A stretch of 64,000 bases of DNA from Marinobacter zhanjiangensis (lineage in GTDB: Bacteria > Pseudomonadota > Gammaproteobacteria > Pseudomonadales > Oleiphilaceae): positions 310,001-374,000 of the forward strand of contig NZ_BMXV01000003.1 in NCBI RefSeq assembly GCF_014651935.1, given 5' to 3'. Positions within the stretch are counted from its first letter, which is position 1. The number at the start of each line of letters is the position of its first letter. Under the pieces are notes generated by a model that ran no database searches, was not told where the DNA came from, and worked only from the letters and a program-made list of their open reading frames with translations. Position numbers and translations under genes: made by a program. This document shows, in pieces, positions 27,100 through 36,900 of this stretch.

Positions 27100-28224
27100 T
27101 CAGGCCACAACCACCCGGTTACGGCCGCACTCCTTGGCCATATACAATGCCTGATCGGCCCGGGCCACCAGCCGGCTGGCGGATTCCCTGCCGTCGTATA
27201 TGGCAATGCCGAAACTGCCGGTTTGCGATACCGGCGGCGCGTCGCCGATTTCGAACGGGTGTTGCTGGAGGGCTGTCCTGAGTTTCTCGGCGGCTGTCAT
27301 CGCGCCCTGTTCACCCGTGTCGGGCAGCAGCATCAGAAATTCCTCGCCGCCCCAGCGGCCCACACAATCCTGTTGGCGGGTATGCAATTTGAGGCGGTTG
27401 GCGACCTCCCGCAGCACACGGTCGCCGGCCTGGTGGCCAAAATTGTCATTAACACGCTTGAAATGGTCCAGATCCAGCAGGACGACCGCGAAGGAATGAC
27501 TCAGACGGTGGTAGCGTGCGCGCTCCGAGTCGAGGCGTTCAGTCATGGCGCGCCGGTTCATCAGCCCGGTGAGGCTGTCGATGGTGGACATTTCGTTCAG
27601 TTTTTGCCGGGCAAGGAATTCGGCGATTCGGCGATGATAGAGCACATGGGTAACGAGTACTGCAATGACAGTGGCCGAAATAAAGCTGAGCAGCTTCAGC
27701 AACAGCTCCAGGGGCGGATGTCCCTGGTAGAGCATCACCACCACAAATGTACTCAGGGGCAGGAATAAGGGGATCACGCACCCACGAACGCCCCGCAGGC
27801 TGACCAGCGCGGCGCAGAAGATGCTCAGAATGGCCAGTTCGGTCATCATCCTGAAGGCGGAACCGCCCTGGTCGTAGGCGAAGACCAGGCTTCCGAAAAT
27901 GCTCCACATGGCACTCAGGGAAATGAGGCGCAGCATGGGCATTGACCAGGAAGACCCGGGAAAGCGACCGTAATGCATTGCCAGGGCGAGGATCGAGACC
28001 ACGAGTGGCGGAAGCCGCAGGGCAAGGCCCCAGGTCGGGTCGGCTTCTATCAGGGACCTGCCGCGGATCAGCACTGAGCCATTGGTGATTGCACTGACAA
28101 AGAGTACGACCCAGGCCCCCTTGACCATCACGTCCCGGATGAGCCCTTGTTCGGAACGGGCATAGGCGTCGCGGAAGCGCTGGGGGATATTTGCAGGTGC
28201 GAACATATTGCCCGGGATTCTCAT
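27100..28224 (-). CDS. Membrane-bound diguanylate cyclase
   Basis: 374 residues. The N-terminal half has about six hydrophobic helices (about residues 35-205). The C-terminal GGDEF domain begins at about 215 (STIDSLTGLMNRRAM) and contains the active-site signature RWGGEEF. An RxxD inhibitory site (RQQD) is placed five residues before it, so the enzyme should make cyclic di-GMP and be product-inhibited. No recognised sensor domain other than the membrane part is visible. The start at 28224 lacks a strong ribosome site; an alternative ATG lies at about 28206. Confidence 0.9.
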   Translation of the reverse strand: MRIPGNMFAPANIPQRFRDAYARSEQGLIRDVMVKGAWVVLFVSAITNGSVLIRGRSLIEADPTWGLALRLPPLVVSILALAMHYGRFPGSSWSMPMLRLISLSAMWSIFGSLVFAYDQGGSAFRMMTELAILSIFCAALVSLRGVRGCVIPLFLPLSTFVVVMLYQGHPPLELLLKLLSFISATVIAVLVTHVLYHRRIAEFLARQKLNEMSTIDSLTGLMNRRAMTERLDSERARYHRLSHSFAVVLLDLDHFKRVNDNFGHQAGDRVLREVANRLKLHTRQQDCVGRWGGEEFLMLLPDTGEQGAMTAAEKLRTALQQHPFEIGDAPPVSQTGSFGIAIYDGRESASRLVARADQALYMAKECGRNRVVVA

Positions 28225-28374
28225 TGGCCATTGGAAGTGTCACTGATGCACTTCGTTTGGTCATTTGTGTGACTGGAAGCACAACTATACGGGTGATTAA
28301 CTGGTTGCAATATGCCGGAACGAGCGTTCGCCTCAGATATTGCAATCTGTGACATTCTTGCAGGATAAAATGAA

Positions 28375-28409
28375 AAACGCCGCTTTCCCGGTTCGGGAAG
28401 GCGGCGTTT
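28375..28409 (-). terminator. Intrinsic terminator of the diiron MBL gene
   Basis: AAACGCCGC (28375-28383) pairs with GCGGCGTTT (28401-28409), and the inner TTTCCCG/CGGGAAG extends the stem to about 16 bp with a 3-nt loop. Read on the minus strand, it is followed by TTTTTCATTTT. It lies 33 bases past the stop of the minus-strand MBL gene. Confidence 0.8.
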
Positions 28410-28442
28410 CCGGTCGACGAAGAATGCGGGTGGGGGCAGTCT

Positions 28443-29243
28443 CTACACGAAATCCCTCGGTGGTCGGTAGTTGTCCTGTTCCATCAGGTCAATGCCGCAG
28501 TCCACGGAAGATACCCACTCCAGGAACCGGCTGACCATCTCCGGCCCTTCGAATCGCTTGCCGTGCTGCGGCACGATCTTGTCCACATCCATGCCCTGTA
28601 CCATGTTGGCCCAGAGCTCGCATACTTTGCGGGAACCGATGTATCGACGGTGGAAGCCTTCCATGAACGGGATATGCCGGTCGAAATCGGTCACCGGCTT
28701 GTGATCCTCACTCGCACCCATGGAGGCGCCCAGGTCGCCGGAAAACAGGATACGGGAGACCGGATCGTAGAACTGCAGATTGCCTACGGAGTGCATGAAA
28801 TGGGCCGGCAGGCATTCGATATGGCTGTTGCCAAAACGTACTTTGGCGCCACGATCGGGAATGGCGATGATCCGGTCAAAAACGCTGCTACTCAGCTGGT
28901 TGGTGACATAGCCGGATGCCAGGTGAGGCAGGAAGCGGGCCCAGAGTTTCGAGGTGACAATGTTGGCCCGGGTATGGACCAGCCAGCGGTCGATGGCGCC
29001 GATGATGTCCGGGTCCTGGTGGGATGCAAACACATAGGACATGTCGCGGATATTCATATAGCGGGATGCAGCGACAGACAGGGGCGTGTAGGTCAGGTCA
29101 CCACCCGGATCAATCAGCGCCTCCTGCGTACCATCCACAATGAGGAACTGGTTGGACTGGACGCCCTCGCCGGTGACCAGTGAATCGAACATCAGACATT
29201 TGTGATGGCCATCGTCAAACAGGATGATGGGTTCGGCTGCCAT
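28443..29243 (-). CDS. ODP-type MBL-fold diiron protein (flavodiiron-like without flavodoxin domain)
   Basis: 266 residues with only the metallo-beta-lactamase part of flavodiiron proteins. Metal-ligand positions can be followed: SHQDPDI (HxDxD in place of HxExD), HFMHSVGN, SGDLGAS and VPQHGKRF. This matches the oxygen-binding diiron protein (ODP) group, which binds O2 in some chemotactic bacteria. No flavodoxin domain follows: the gene ends and a terminator comes next. The ATG at 29243 is preceded by GAGGAG; an upstream in-frame ATG would bury that site. Substrate could be O2, NO or peroxide; this is inference. Confidence 0.85.
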   Translation of the reverse strand: MAAEPIILFDDGHHKCLMFDSLVTGEGVQSNQFLIVDGTQEALIDPGGDLTYTPLSVAASRYMNIRDMSYVFASHQDPDIIGAIDRWLVHTRANIVTSKLWARFLPHLASGYVTNQLSSSVFDRIIAIPDRGAKVRFGNSHIECLPAHFMHSVGNLQFYDPVSRILFSGDLGASMGASEDHKPVTDFDRHIPFMEGFHRRYIGSRKVCELWANMVQGMDVDKIVPQHGKRFEGPEMVSRFLEWVSSVDCGIDLMEQDNYRPPRDFV

Positions 29244-29342
29244 CTCATACTCCTCGTGAAGCATTGGGGAAACAGGATCGCGGTGAGGGTACGGGGCTGT
29301 GGCGGGGGTTGCCTTGCGCCAGGTCAAACGGACTGATCTTTA

Positions 29343-29786
29343 TCAAGAACCGGGAGAGGCCAGTGTCTCGTCAAGGCGTTTTATGCCGCGAACAAGTGCA
29401 CGTTTTGTGGCCAATTCCAGGACGCTGCCGGAAAAGGGGATGGTTTCGTCAAATTCCACGGTGTAGTGAATCCGGGTGCCGACACCCGGTAATTCCGACA
29501 AGCGGATCCTGGCCCCATGATTGCGGAAGGCACTGAAGCTGGTTACCGCATATTCGATCAGGTGGTCGGGTTCAAAGGTGAGGATGGTTTCCTCGAAGCC
29601 GACCGGCCCGACCCCGATCCACCGCACCGAGCCCGTGCCGTTGGGGTCGGCCTGATCACTGTCGCGAATGCGCCTTATGGGCAACCCCACCAGCCGACCC
29701 AGGCGATTATGATCCGCCAGCAGCTGGAATACTCGGTCGCGGGGAAAGGGCAGCTGTTCGGTGAGTTCGATGCGAAATTTGGGCAT
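29343..29786 (-). CDS. SRPBCC family (START/polyketide cyclase-like) protein
   Basis: About 147 residues with the helix-grip pattern: an N-terminal strand FRIELTEQLPFPRDRVFQLLADHNRLGRL, central strands GSVRWIGVGPVGFEETILTFEPDHLIEYAV and a long C-terminal helix VLELATKRALVRGIKRLDETL. These small proteins bind hydrophobic ligands. ATG at 29786; an in-frame TTG four codons upstream is possible, and neither has a strong ribosome site. It lies 99 bases upstream of the ODP gene on the same strand and may share its transcript. Confidence 0.85.
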   Translation of the reverse strand: MPKFRIELTEQLPFPRDRVFQLLADHNRLGRLVGLPIRRIRDSDQADPNGTGSVRWIGVGPVGFEETILTFEPDHLIEYAVTSFSAFRNHGARIRLSELPGVGTRIHYTVEFDETIPFSGSVLELATKRALVRGIKRLDETLASPGS

Positions 29787-30215
29787 TGGCAGTGGCAACC
29801 ATTATTTTTGTTCGCAGGATATCCCGATTACCAGATTAGCCCGTTTGTGGCGCCAGAAAAAGCTGCATCCAGCCTTATCCCTGTCTGATATACCGTCCTA
29901 CCCCGGAAATGCGCCAGTAGCACCCGGCACCCGGTGGAAATGACACCCCTCGGCCATTTCTTGCGGATTTTCCCCGGTGAGTTCCGTGACCGCTTCCGGA
30001 TTAACGGTTTCAGGAAGGCCATCAATCCCGTTATTATTCTGGTTTCGTTCGTCTTCTGGGCTACATTGAACACAGTCCCGGCGATTGCCATGCCGGATCT
30101 TCCGGTTGCCGTATTCTCACAGGGCTCACCAGTCCGGGTTCAAGGCCAGGAAGTACACTGGCAAGATCGTGGGTGGTCGTCCCCGACAGTCTGTGACAGA
30201 AGAAAGGAGCTGCCT
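29787..30215. other. 429-bp gap without a supported gene
   Basis: Divergent promoter region between the SRPBCC gene and the proline racemase-like gene. A reading frame continuous with the latter contains a hydrophobic stretch (PVIILVSFVFWATLNTVPAIA), but the strong ribosome site at 30204-30209 points to the downstream start. I see no RNA gene or repeat here. Confidence 0.5.
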
Positions 30216-31286
30216 ATGCTGGTGTCTGAATTACGCAGGACACCTCATGATCGTACCCGCGCCATCCAGCTGGTGGACATGCAGTCCGGTGGCGATGTCA
30301 GCCGCATTGTGACCCGTGGCGTCGGGCATTTGCCCGGTGGGTCGGTGCTGGAGCAGATGCGCTACCTCCAGAAACATGGCGATGGCTTTCGCCGCTGGCT
30401 GCTGAATGAACCCTATGGCGACCCCTTTATGTCGGTGGATCTGATCGTGCCACCGGATCACCCTCAGGCCCAGGCCGGCTATATCATCATGGAGGCCATG
30501 GGCTACCCGCTGTATTCCGGCTCCAACACCATCTGCACGGCGGCCGCGATTCTAGAGAACGGCGTGGTGCCGATGGAGGATGGCGAGCAGACCCTGGTGC
30601 TGGAGTCACCCGCTGGTCTGGCCTGGGTAACCGCCCATAACGAGAATGGCCGGGTGCAGTCGGTGACCACCCGCAGCGAGCCCGCCTTTGTTTGTGAGCA
30701 GAACATGAAAGTGGAGGTGCCCGGGTGGGGTGAAGTCCGTTTTGATCTGGTCTGGAGTGGGGCCTACTTCGCGCTGGTGGATGCCGAGTCCCTGGGCTTT
30801 GCGCTGATGCCCGGTGAAGTCAGGCGGATGGAGGAGTTCGGCCTGGCCCTGGTGGAGGCCGCGCGACCCGTGGTCACCGACCAGCACCCGGAGCTGGGCG
30901 ATGTTGGGCCGCTGCCATTTGCCCACTTCATGGGGCCACTGGAACCCGTGGAAGGTGGTTACCGTTCCCGTTCCGCCACCTACGTTCACCCCGGCGTTAT
31001 CTGTCGCAGCCCCACCGGCACCGGAACCACCGCGCGTATGGCGGTGATGTACGAGAATGGCCAGTTGCAGGTGGGGGAAACCCTGGAAACAGTGTCCCCC
31101 AAGGGCAGTTCGTTCCTGGGACGACTGCTGGGGGAGGCCGCGGTCAGTCATTACCGGGCGGTCAGTACCGATATCACTGGCCGCGCCTGGACCCTGGCCC
31201 GGTCAGAAGTCCTGTTGGACCTGGATGATCCGCTGGTGGATGTGTCTGACCTGGAGGGTGTGCTGAATTCCGGCCCGAGCGCCTGA
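30216..31286 (+). CDS. Proline racemase superfamily enzyme with Ser/Thr at the catalytic pair
   Basis: 356 residues of the proline racemase / hydroxyproline epimerase fold. In racemases and epimerases two cysteines act as acid and base, in MCGHG and RSPCGTG. Here the aligned places read YSGSNT (S101) and RSPTGTG (T267). Trans-3-hydroxyproline dehydratases have Cys and Thr, and some 4-hydroxyproline epimerases have Ser and Cys; Ser plus Thr fits neither cleanly. A dehydratase-like role on a proline-type acid is possible. The ATG has AAAGGAG 6 bases upstream. No proline catabolic genes are adjacent. Confidence 0.85.
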   Translation: MLVSELRRTPHDRTRAIQLVDMQSGGDVSRIVTRGVGHLPGGSVLEQMRYLQKHGDGFRRWLLNEPYGDPFMSVDLIVPPDHPQAQAGYIIMEAMGYPLYSGSNTICTAAAILENGVVPMEDGEQTLVLESPAGLAWVTAHNENGRVQSVTTRSEPAFVCEQNMKVEVPGWGEVRFDLVWSGAYFALVDAESLGFALMPGEVRRMEEFGLALVEAARPVVTDQHPELGDVGPLPFAHFMGPLEPVEGGYRSRSATYVHPGVICRSPTGTGTTARMAVMYENGQLQVGETLETVSPKGSSFLGRLLGEAAVSHYRAVSTDITGRAWTLARSEVLLDLDDPLVDVSDLEGVLNSGPSA

Positions 31287-31347
31287 CTGGCCGGCCGTTG
31301 AAACTCAGCCCCAGAGAGCTCCGACTCCTGTTCGCAGTGGTAACGAA

Positions 31348-32646
31348 TCAGCGCAGCAAGTCGGTCATCTCCAGCACCGAGCGGGCAACCTCGGTCAGTT
31401 TGCGGCCCTGGTCCATGGCCACCTTGCGCAATTGCTTGTGGGCTTCATCGTCGGAAATCTGCTGGTGCTTCATCAGCAACAGCACCGCTTTCTCCAGGGT
31501 TCGCCGGTCATCCAGCGCTTCCCGGGCGATACGCAGTTCACCGCTGAGCTGGTCGAGCCGAAGCGCCTGCTGCTGAACCAGGTCGAACACCGAGCGACCG
31601 AGTTTCCGACCCACACCATCACTTCGATACTGGCTGGTGTCACCGCCATTTTCGCTGGAACAGACGACCAGTACCGGGTCCGGTGAATGACCACTGTCAT
31701 CCAGGCTTTCCATGAGGTTCTGCTCATGGGTGAGAGCGTTTCGGGCCTCGGTGTAGCGGCCGATGCAGCGACGATGAAAATGCTCCTCCAGCAAGCATTC
31801 GATGTTCTTGAGTTCGTCAATGCGCCGGGTCATCAGGTCGAACCACTGGTCGGCCAGATCGGTATCCAGTTCCCTGTAACGACCCACTGAACAGGCAAGC
31901 CCTCGCAGGTACTTCAGTTCCTGCCAGAAATCCTCCCGGTTGTGTTGTTTCCAGAGCGCCAGCATTTCTTCGTCGGCAAAGCGTTCGAATACCGGGAAGG
32001 CTCGCTCCTGTGCATCGATCAGGTGCATGATGCGCTGTGACAGTGCGTGATCAAAATGCCCCCGGGAGAACCCCAGTGACCCGGCGGCCCGCTCCTGTCC
32101 CGCCATTTCCTTGCCCTGCATCAGGTTGACCATGGCCACCATCATGCCGGCAATAGTGGGATCGACCACGGTTTCCGCCGCTTCGAACACCACTGTCAGC
32201 AGGTGCCTGATGCGCTCTATATAGGCATCAATGGCGGCTTCCGCCGAGATCGACTGATGCCGGATCTGCTGACGGATGGCCGGCAGTGACTCCAGTCCGT
32301 GCAAAGCGGCAGCCAGGCTATTGAGCAGGCTGGTGCTGGCGGGGTCCTGGGTCAGTTCGCCCTGTATCTCCATCAGTTCATGCTCGAAGGCGTCCTGCTG
32401 GCGCAGACTGCTGTCGATCATTTCCACCAGCTCCTCCGAGAATCGCCTGCCGCCAGAGCCGAGGAATACGTTGGAGGCGCCCCGTTCCCGCTGCAGCTCA
32501 TGGATCAGGTTGCCAATGCTGAGCACCAGCTTGCCCATCTGCAGGAAGCGCTCCAGGTTTCTGAGTTCGCATCGTTTCGAGGCAATGAGGTAGTCGGTTG
32601 CCCGGGGTCTTTGATGGGGATGCGGGGATAGCCTGGCTGCTGACAT
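31348..32646 (-). CDS. NasR-like nitrate-responsive ANTAR antiterminator (NIT domain)
   Basis: 432 residues. Residues about 40-290 are the all-helical NIT nitrate/nitrite-sensing domain (IGNLIHELQRERGASNVFLGSGG is its signature), and the C-terminal about 60 residues are an ANTAR RNA-binding domain (LEKAVLLLMKHQQISDDEAHKQLRKVAMDQGRKLTEVARSVLEM). NasR of Klebsiella binds nitrate and prevents termination in the leader of the nasF operon. No nitrate assimilation gene is next to it, so its target leader lies outside the window or it acts elsewhere. GGGAG precedes the ATG. Confidence 0.92.
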   Translation of the reverse strand: MSAARLSPHPHQRPRATDYLIASKRCELRNLERFLQMGKLVLSIGNLIHELQRERGASNVFLGSGGRRFSEELVEMIDSSLRQQDAFEHELMEIQGELTQDPASTSLLNSLAAALHGLESLPAIRQQIRHQSISAEAAIDAYIERIRHLLTVVFEAAETVVDPTIAGMMVAMVNLMQGKEMAGQERAAGSLGFSRGHFDHALSQRIMHLIDAQERAFPVFERFADEEMLALWKQHNREDFWQELKYLRGLACSVGRYRELDTDLADQWFDLMTRRIDELKNIECLLEEHFHRRCIGRYTEARNALTHEQNLMESLDDSGHSPDPVLVVCSSENGGDTSQYRSDGVGRKLGRSVFDLVQQQALRLDQLSGELRIAREALDDRRTLEKAVLLLMKHQQISDDEAHKQLRKVAMDQGRKLTEVARSVLEMTDLLR

Positions 32647-32901
32647 AGTGTTTTCTCCCTGGGATCATTCCTTTGAGGGGTGGAATCCTGACGGCCGGAT
32701 ACCGTCTCCGGGATATCGAAACGGTTGTGCTGTCCTTTGCAATTAACAGGCCAGTGGCGTCTCTACCACCCCGTATGTACGCCCCGAACGATCGTTTGAT
32801 GAGGATGCGACTTTCTGTAAAAATGTTTGAATTTCCGGGGAAAAGCGTGGAGGCTCTGCCTTCAGGTTTAAGGACACCGCAGCCAGGGAGCAATTGCCGG
32901 T

Positions 32902-33981
32902 ATGTCGAGAATAAAATGGAGCTCCATGGGCCTTTCCGTGATATTGCTCGTGGCACTTGTCATCTGGATGGTGACCGGTGACATCCGGTCGGCGCGGGAC
33001 CAGGCGCCGGACACGCCGGAAGAGCAGGTTGCGGACCTGCCATTGGTTGAAGTGGATGTCCGCCAGGCCCGCACATTCCATCCCGCCGTACGCCTGCAGG
33101 GGCAGGTGGAACCCTGGCGCAGGGTGGACGTGAGAGCCCGTATCGGCGGTGTGGTGGAAGACATCGCCGTGTCCCTCGGGGATGAGGTCAGTGAGGGAGA
33201 CACATTGCTGACGCTGTCCGAGGAGGACCGGCCGGCAGCGGTTGCCGGCGCCCGGGCCCGGGTCCGCCAACTGGAGGCAGACCTGGCGGCGGCCAACCGG
33301 CTGCGCTCGCAACGGCTGGTATCGGAAACCGAACAGATGCGGCTGGAGTCGGAACTGGCGTCGGCCCGGGCCCAGCTCCGTCAGGCCAGCCTGGCCATGA
33401 CCTACCTGAAACCGACGGCTCCCTTCGATGGCATGGTCAATGCCCGCCATTTGGAAACCGGCGCCTTTGTGCAGGTGGGAGAGCCTTTATTCGAGGTGGT
33501 GCAGGTGGAATTGCTGAAAGTGACCGGGTTTGTGCCCCAGAACCAGGCGGGGCGAGTCGCGCCGGGGCAGAAGGTTACGGTGAGTATGCTCGATGGCCGT
33601 GAACTGGAAGGGGAGCTGACCTTCGTCGCCAGCGCCGCCAACCCGGAGACGCGCAGCTTCCGGATCGAGGCCCGGGTAACCAATCCGGAGGGTTACCGTA
33701 TTGCCGGGGGCAGTGCTTCCGTCAACATCGAGCAGCCGCCGGTGGAGGCGCTGTTCCTGTCGCCGGCCCTGCTCACTCTGGGCGACGACGGACGGCCCGG
33801 GGTCCTGCATGTGACGTCTGATGATACCGTGGCTTTTACCCGGGTCAGTCTGCTCAGTGTGGGTACCGAGGGGGCCTGGGTCTCGGGCATGAGTTTTCCG
33901 GTGCGGCTGATTACCCGCGGAGGCGGGTTCGTGGCCAGGGGCCAGAAGGTCCGCCCTGTTGCTGCGGACGCCGGGAGCTGA
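32902..33981 (+). CDS. RND efflux periplasmic adaptor (membrane fusion protein)
   Basis: 359 residues with an N-terminal membrane anchor (LSVILLVALVIWMVTG), a biotinyl-lipoyl-like half (VDVRARIGGVVEDIAVSLGDEVSEGDTLLTL), a short coiled-coil hairpin (ARARVRQLEADLAAANRLRSQRLVSETEQMRLESELASARAQL, read as segments), the matching lipoyl half and beta-barrel (APFDGMVNARHLETGAFV). It bridges the inner-membrane pump to an outer-membrane channel. It is 3 bases from the permease gene; no outer-membrane factor gene is adjacent. Confidence 0.93.
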   Translation: MSRIKWSSMGLSVILLVALVIWMVTGDIRSARDQAPDTPEEQVADLPLVEVDVRQARTFHPAVRLQGQVEPWRRVDVRARIGGVVEDIAVSLGDEVSEGDTLLTLSEEDRPAAVAGARARVRQLEADLAAANRLRSQRLVSETEQMRLESELASARAQLRQASLAMTYLKPTAPFDGMVNARHLETGAFVQVGEPLFEVVQVELLKVTGFVPQNQAGRVAPGQKVTVSMLDGRELEGELTFVASAANPETRSFRIEARVTNPEGYRIAGGSASVNIEQPPVEALFLSPALLTLGDDGRPGVLHVTSDDTVAFTRVSLLSVGTEGAWVSGMSFPVRLITRGGGFVARGQKVRPVAADAGS

Positions 33982-33984
33982 TCA

Positions 33985-36900
33985 ATGCGGACCCTCATTT
34001 TTGCGGCCATGGATCGCAGCCGCACCACTTTGCTGCTCCTGCTGTTCCTCTTGCTGGGCGGCGCGGCGGCATTCGTTACCATCCCCAAGGAATCCAACCC
34101 GGACGTTACCATTCCCACCATCTATGTCTCTGTCACTCTGGAAGGCGTCAGCCCCGAGGACGGGGAGCGTTTGCTGGTAAGGCCTCTGGAACAGGAGCTG
34201 CGATCCCTCGAGGGCATCAAGGAAATGCGCAGCACGGCAGCGGAGGGCTACGCCGCCGTCATCCTCGAGTTTGATGCCGGTTTCAACCCGGACAAGGCGC
34301 TGCAGGATGTTCGCGAGAAAGTGGATACCGCCCGGGCGGAACTGCCCACGGAAGCGGATGAGCCCCGGGTGCACGAAATCAACGTGTCACTGTTCCCGAT
34401 ACTGTCCATCGGCCTGTCCGGGCCGCTCTCGGAGCGGGAACTGATTACCATTGCGCGGGAGCTGCAGGAGGCCATCGAGGGCATTCCCGAAGTGCTGGAA
34501 GTGGAAATCGGCGGCGACCGGGAGGACCTGCTGGAAATTGTGGTGAATCCCCAGGTGCTGGAGAGCTACGGTGTCGATTATGACCAGCTGGCCAGCCTGG
34601 TGCGGCGCAACAACCAGCTGGTGGCGGCTGGCAGCCTCGACAACGGCCAGGGTCGTCTTTCCATCAAGGTTCCCGGCGTGGTGGAGAACGTCGAAGACGT
34701 CATGGCCATGCCGGTCAAGGTGAGTGGTGACCGGGTGGTGACCTTCGGCGATGTGGCCATGTTGCAGCGAACCTTCAAGGACCCCACCGGTTTCGCTCGC
34801 ATCAACGGTGAGCCGGCGGTAGTGCTGGAGATTTCCAAGCGTGCCGGCGCCAACATACTGGAGACCGTGGCAAAGGTGCGCGGGCTGATGGACACTGCTG
34901 GCCCCCGTCTGCCGGAGGAACTCGAGGTCCGCTATACCATGGACCAGTCAGAGGATGTCCGGAACATTCTCTCGGACCTGCTCAACAACGTGCTCACGGC
35001 GATTGTGCTGGTGGTGATCGTGGTCATCGCGGCCATGGGTCCCAGGTCCGCAGCTCTGGTGGGTATTACCATTCCCGGTGCCTTTCTCAGCGGCATCCTG
35101 ATGATCTGGGCGCTCGGTTACACCCTTAACATCGTGGTGCTGTTCAGTCTCATTCTGGTGGCCGGGATGCTGGTGGACGGGGCCATCGTGGTCTCGGAAC
35201 TGGCGGATCGGAACCTGTCTCAGGGCATGCCCGCGCCGGAAGCCTGGGCCGAGGCGGCCAGCCGTATGGCCTGGCCGGTGATTGCATCGACCGCCACCAC
35301 CCTGGCGGTGTTCGTGCCGCTGCTGTTCTGGCCGGATACCGTGGGCGAATTCATGAAGTACCTGCCGGCGACGGTAATTTTATGTCTGAGCGCCTCCCTG
35401 GCCATGGCACTGGTATTCCTGCCAGTGATGGGGGGTGTCAGCGGCGGCCGGCGCGCCAGGGATATCGGCGGGGAAGGAGCCTTCGTGCGGGGTTACCGGC
35501 AGGTACTGGCGACCCTGCTGCATGCGCCCTGGCTGACCCTGCTGGGGGCGCTGCTGATCATTGCGGCGATCGGTTGGAGCTACAAGGTATTCAACCATGG
35601 CCTGGAGTTCTTTCCTGAGGTGGAACCCGAATCGGCCCAGGTTCACGTGCGGGCCAGGGGAGATCTGTCGGTTCACGAGCGGGACGCCATCGTGCGGCAG
35701 GTGGAGCAACGTCTGAGTGGTCTGCCCGAGGTGGCGTCGTTGTACGCCCGGTCCATGGTCAGCACCGACCAGCAGATGGCTCCTGATGTGATCGGCACAC
35801 TCCAGTTCCAGTTCGTGGACTGGGATCAGCGAAGGCCAGCGTCGGAGATTCTTGCCCAGTTCCGTGAATTGACCGCAGACATACCGGGTATCGTGCTGGA
35901 ATTTCGTCAGCAGGAGGAGGGGCCTGGCGGCGGCAAGCCCATAGAGATCATGATTACCGGTGATGACTACAGTGCCCTGGAGACTTATACCACGGAGGTC
36001 CGGGAGACCATGCGGGACATGGGCGGGTTTACCGATGTGGAAGACAACCGCAGCCTGCCTGGTATCGAGTGGCGCCTGGAGGTGGACCGCGAGGCTGCGG
36101 CGCGCTTCGGAACCGACGTGGTCAGCATTGGCAGTTCGGTGAGGTTGGTCACCAATGGCCTGGTGCTGGCCACCTATCGACCGGCCGGGGTCCGCGATGA
36201 AGTGGACATTGCCGTGCGGGTACCGTCAGCCTGGCGGGAGCTGGATCAGTTTGATCGCCAGACCCTGAATACCCCCCGGGGGCAGGTGGCCCTGTCAGAG
36301 TTCGTTGAAGTGGAACCCGCTCCCAAGACCGGCACCATCGCCCGGCTGGATGGTGAACGGGCCATCACCGTGAAGGCGGATGTGGCGCCGGACACCAATG
36401 CCAATGAACAGCTGAACCAGTTAAGGGGAGGTCTGCCGGAGCGGCCGGCCGGGGTCAATGTCATGTATGGCGGCGAGGATGAAGAGCAGCGTCGTACCAT
36501 GTCATTCCTGGGGCTCGCCTTCATGGTGGCAATCGGCCTGATGACCCTGATTCTGGTGACGCAGTTCAATTCTCTCTACCAGACAGCGCTGATCCTGTCC
36601 GCGGTTGTACTGTCGACCGCTGGCGTTCTAATCGGCCTGTTGCTCAATGGTCAGTCGTTTGGCGTGGTCATGGTGGGCATGGGCATCATTGCGCTGGCGG
36701 GTATTGTGGTCAACAACAACATCATTCTGATTGATACCTTCAACCGGATGCGGGCCGATGGTGCGGCGCCCCTTGAGGCAGCCCTGGAAACCGGGTGCCT
36801 GCGTCTGCGGCCGGTGTTGCTGACGGCGGTTACCACCATCCTTGGGCTGATGCCCATGGTGCTTGGCGTCAATGTCGATCTGCTGACGCCATCCCTGGGC

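Noticed and set aside
29934..30215. N-terminal extension of the proline racemase-like gene with a signal-like hydrophobic stretch
   Set aside because: Strong ribosome site just before 30216, and superfamily enzymes are cytoplasmic and about 330-360 residues long.
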